A DNA stretch of 33,583 nucleotides. Origin: Streptomyces violaceoruber (GTDB lineage: Bacteria; Actinomycetota; Actinomycetes; Streptomycetales; Streptomycetaceae). The notes beneath the pieces were generated by a model. It was not told the origin of the DNA. It made no database searches and saw only the letters and a list, made by a program, of their open reading frames with translations. Both the position numbers and the translations under genes were made by a program. Of the stretch, positions 31,523-33,583 are shown piece after piece; position 1 is the stretch's first letter; every line of letters starts with the position of its first letter. The stretch covers positions 1 through 33,583 of the forward strand of contig JODI01000085.1 of the NCBI GenBank assembly GCA_000720805.1. The letters are read 5' to 3'.

Positions 31523-32497
31523 TCAGGCGCCCAACAACCTCCGCAGCCACGCCAGATGAGCCGCTCGGGCCGCCTGGGAGAGGGCTGCCTGGGGAGCGAA
31601 GCCGTCGAAGCCGTGGAAGCCGCCGGGCCAGACGTGGAGCTCGGCCACGCCTCCCGCCTGCCAGATGCGGGAGGCGTAGGCGACGACCTCGTCGCGGAAG
31701 GTTTCGGCGGAGCCCACGTCGAGGAAGGCCGGGGGCAGCCCGGACAGGTCCTCCGCGCGGGCCGGTGCCGCGTACGCGGGTACGTCGGGGCCGCCGCGCA
31801 ACTCACCCAGCAGTGCCCCCCAGCCGGTCTCGTTCGCCGTACGGTCCCAGACGCCGAGGCCCGCCATCTGGTGGGAGGACGGGGTGTCGTTGCGGTCGTC
31901 GAGCATCGGGCACAGCAGCATCTGGCCGATCACCTGCGGACCCTTGCGGTCCCGGGTGAGCAGGGCCAGGGCCGCGCTCAGGCCCCCGCCCGCGCTGGCT
32001 CCCGCGATCACGATCCGCTCCGGGTCGCCGCCCATCTCGACGGCGTGCTCCGCCGTCCATACGAGGCCGGCGTACACGTCCTCGACCGGTGCCGGATGCG
32101 GGTGCTCGGGAGCCAGCCGGTACTCGACGGACACCACGACCGCGCCCAGTTCCTTCGCCCAGGCCAGTGGACCGTCCACGCCCACCCGGTTGGTGCCGAG
32201 GATCATGCCGCCGCCGTGCACGTGGTACACGACGGGCAGCGGTCCCGCGATCGCGGGAGCGGCGGGGCGGCAGATCAGCAGCGAGATGTCGGGGGCGTTC
32301 TCGGGCCCCGGCACCGTACGGTCCTCGACCTCGAAGAATCCGCCCATGGTCAGGTCCAGGTCGGCCAGCATCTCGATCCCCGCGCCCTGGCGCACGGTGT
32401 CGATCTCGTCCGGGGTGAGACCGGGCGACACGACGTCCTTGATCAGTTCCAGGGCGGCGGCCAGTTCCGGGTCGAACGGGGGCGGGATATGGCTCAT
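31523..32497 (-). CDS. Alpha/beta hydrolase, hormone-sensitive lipase (HSL) family esterase
   Basis: 324 residues from ATG 32497 with AGGAG 6 bases upstream. The HSL oxyanion motif H94-G-G-G97 (YHVHGGGMILG) and nucleophile elbow G-A-S168-A-G-G (GASAGGGLSAAL) are intact; the acid/His pair is likely in DVGSAETFRDE and GGFHGFDGF. A cap-like N-terminal segment (about 1-50) is typical of the family. No signal peptide, so it acts in the cytoplasm on short acyl esters. Such esterases are common in streptomycetes and the physiological substrate is unknown. It is transcribed divergently from the TerC gene. Confidence 0.93.
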   Translation of the reverse strand: MSHIPPPFDPELAAALELIKDVVSPGLTPDEIDTVRQGAGIEMLADLDLTMGGFFEVEDRTVPGPENAPDISLLICRPAAPAIAGPLPVVYHVHGGGMILGTNRVGVDGPLAWAKELGAVVVSVEYRLAPEHPHPAPVEDVYAGLVWTAEHAVEMGGDPERIVIAGASAGGGLSAALALLTRDRKGPQVIGQMLLCPMLDDRNDTPSSHQMAGLGVWDRTANETGWGALLGELRGGPDVPAYAAPARAEDLSGLPPAFLDVGSAETFRDEVVAYASRIWQAGGVAELHVWPGGFHGFDGFAPQAALSQAARAAHLAWLRRLLGA

Positions 32498-32565
32498 GGG
32501 TTCTCCTGACGCGAAGTGCGGCGGCTCTTGGCGAAATGATTCGCACACCGGACGCCGTCGGAGCA

Positions 32566-32600
32566 CCGCCGTCCGGCGGAACCTCCCCGCCGTCTGGCGG
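32566..32600. promoter_or_regulatory. Pair of 14-bp palindromes 21 bases apart in the esterase/TerC gap
   Basis: CCGCCGTCCGGCGG (32566-32579) and CCGCCGTCTGGCGG (32587-32600) differ at one base and their starts are 21 bases apart, two helical turns. They lie in the 243-base divergent gap, about 70-100 bases upstream of the esterase start. No -35/-10 pair was confidently found. Confidence 0.65.
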
Positions 32601-32687
32601 GTGGCCTCCCGGCTTCCGGCCGCAGACCGACGTGACCAGCTCTTCTTTGCCAGGACATGGTCTCTTCTTCATCTTCTGTCGGTGGAA

Positions 32688-32720
32688 GGCATCGGAAACG
32701 CTGACGACGCTGTCGATGCC
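32688..32720 (+). promoter_or_regulatory. 5' UTR stem before the TerC-family gene
   Basis: GGCATCG (32688-32694) and CGATGCC (32714-32720) are complementary across a 19-nt loop, ending 10 bases before the AGGAG Shine-Dalgarno (32731-32735). It may structure the leader. I looked for a yybP-ykoY manganese riboswitch, which often precedes TerC genes, and do not see its conserved sequence blocks. Confidence 0.4.
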
Positions 32721-32740
32721 CCCACGCACCAGGAGCACCA

Positions 32741-33583
32741 GTGAACGTCTCTCTCACCGTCTGGCTGCTGACCGTCGCGGCTCTGTGCGCGCTCGTGGCC
32801 GCGGATTTCTTCATCGGCCGAAAACCCCATGACGTGTCGATCAGGGAAGCGGGTACCTGGACGGTCGTCTGGGTCGTCCTGGCCTGTCTGTTCGGCGTCG
32901 CGCTGTTCCTCTTCGGTGGGGCCGGGCCCACCGGGGAGTTCTTCGCCGGGTACGTCACCGAGAAGTCGCTCAGCGTCGACAACCTCTTCGTCTTCGTCCT
33001 GATCATGGGCAAGTTCGCGGTGCCCTCCCAGTACCAGCAGCGCGTGCTGATGGTCGGCGTGATCATGGCCCTGGTGCTCCGCGCGGGTTTCATCGCGGCC
33101 GGAGCGGCGATCATCTCCGCGTTCTCCTGGGTGTTCTATCTCTTCGGCGCCTTCCTGATCTGGACCGCCTGGAAGCTCATCCAGGACGCCCGCAAGGACG
33201 TGCACGAGGAGGAGTATCAGGAGAACAAGCTGCTGAAGGCGGTGGAGCAGCGCTTCGGTGTGGCCGACCGGTACCACGGCACCAAGCTGTGGATCCAGGA
33301 GAACGGCAAGCGGGTCATGACCCCGATGCTGGTCGTGATGCTGGCGATCGGCTCGACCGACGTCCTGTTCGCGCTGGACTCCATCCCCGCCATCTACGGC
33401 CTGACCCAGGATCCGTACATCGTCTTCACCGCCAACGCGTTCGCCCTGATGGGCCTGCGGCAGCTGTACTTCCTCATCGGCGGCCTGCTGCGGAAGCTGG
33501 TCCACCTCAGCTACGGTCTGTCGATCATCCTGGGCTTCATCGGCGTCAAGCTGGTCCTGCACGCACTGCACGAGTCCGGGGTC
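32741..33583 (+). CDS. TerC family integral membrane protein (5' part, cut by window end)
   Basis: The 281 codons present are open to the last base, so the C-terminus is missing. GTG 32741 follows AGGAG (32731-32735) at 5 bases. Predicted helices start at about 4-24, 41-60, 76-95, 99-120, then later helices from about 200. The duplicated acidic TerC motifs are present: SLSVD80NLFVFVLI and STDVLFALDSIPAIYGLT. TerC/Alx proteins export or handle Mn2+ (and similar divalent cations); in Streptomyces the annotation is often tellurium resistance by name only. A cytoplasmic loop rich in charged residues (DARKDVHEEEYQENK) lies at about 147-175. A hairpin precedes the ribosome site. Function in ion export is an inference from family knowledge. 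Confidence 0.92.
   Translation, partial: MNVSLTVWLLTVAALCALVAADFFIGRKPHDVSIREAGTWTVVWVVLACLFGVALFLFGGAGPTGEFFAGYVTEKSLSVDNLFVFVLIMGKFAVPSQYQQRVLMVGVIMALVLRAGFIAAGAAIISAFSWVFYLFGAFLIWTAWKLIQDARKDVHEEEYQENKLLKAVEQRFGVADRYHGTKLWIQENGKRVMTPMLVVMLAIGSTDVLFALDSIPAIYGLTQDPYIVFTANAFALMGLRQLYFLIGGLLRKLVHLSYGLSIILGFIGVKLVLHALHESGV

Noticed and set aside
32498..32740. yybP-ykoY manganese riboswitch before the TerC gene
   Set aside because: The conserved loop sequences are not visible by eye; only a simple 7-bp stem is present.

Overview
The window is high-GC actinobacterial DNA, almost certainly from a Streptomyces (or close relative) chromosome. Evidence includes the very high third-position GC that creates long antisense shadow ORFs, Tat and lipobox signal peptides, ricin-type lectin domains on secreted glycosidases, a NarL-type two-component pair, frequent GTG starts and a leaderless promoter. 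I found 27 protein-coding genes (the last is cut by the window edge), no RNA genes, no insertion sequence and no CRISPR array.

Layout. 34-1887 (+) is a secreted clan GH-A glycosidase with a ricin lectin tail, followed by a terminator hairpin. 2201-6281 (+) is a membrane/ion block: a K+ channel, a divergent ClC protein, a small four-helix membrane protein (DUF7144-like) and an overlapping DUF2252 protein. 6417-7514 (-) is a front-end fatty acid desaturase. 7917-16682 (-) is a carbohydrate locus: LacI regulator, ABC solute-binding lipoprotein, two permeases, a GH42 beta-galactosidase and a secreted Asp-box propeller protein with a lectin domain. 16874-18849 (-) is a response regulator/histidine kinase pair with overlapping reading frames, preceded by an orphan Tat-exported solute-binding protein (18981-20126, -).

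20807-23581 (-) holds a hemerythrin protein, a roughly 400-residue ferritin-like protein and a small all-helical protein, with tandem repeats between and upstream of them. 24343-25242 (+) is a secreted metzincin-type protease with a long inverted repeat around its start codon. 25521-27169 is a divergent XRE/MmyB-type regulator and short-chain dehydrogenase pair. 27459-28289 (+) is a transglutaminase-like protein that converges on a class III CoA-transferase (28312-29502, -), which has a near-consensus leaderless promoter and lies downstream of a MarR regulator. 30280-32497 (-) carries a PucR-type regulator and an HSL-family esterase. The window ends inside a TerC-family membrane protein (32741 onward, +), transcribed divergently from the esterase.

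Working together. The sugar locus makes a coherent system: an extracellular glycan-acting protein, an ABC importer without its own ATPase (presumably sharing a housekeeping MsiK-like ATPase), an intracellular GH42, and a LacI repressor whose own promoter carries a perfect inverted repeat. The least understood parts are the ferritin-like/hemerythrin group and the DUF2252 protein, whose kinase-like motifs appear in permuted order. Several regulatory elements (24-bp TetR-like palindrome, twin 14-bp palindromes 21 bp apart, alternative hairpins over a protease start) are visible in the sequence but have no assigned regulator.
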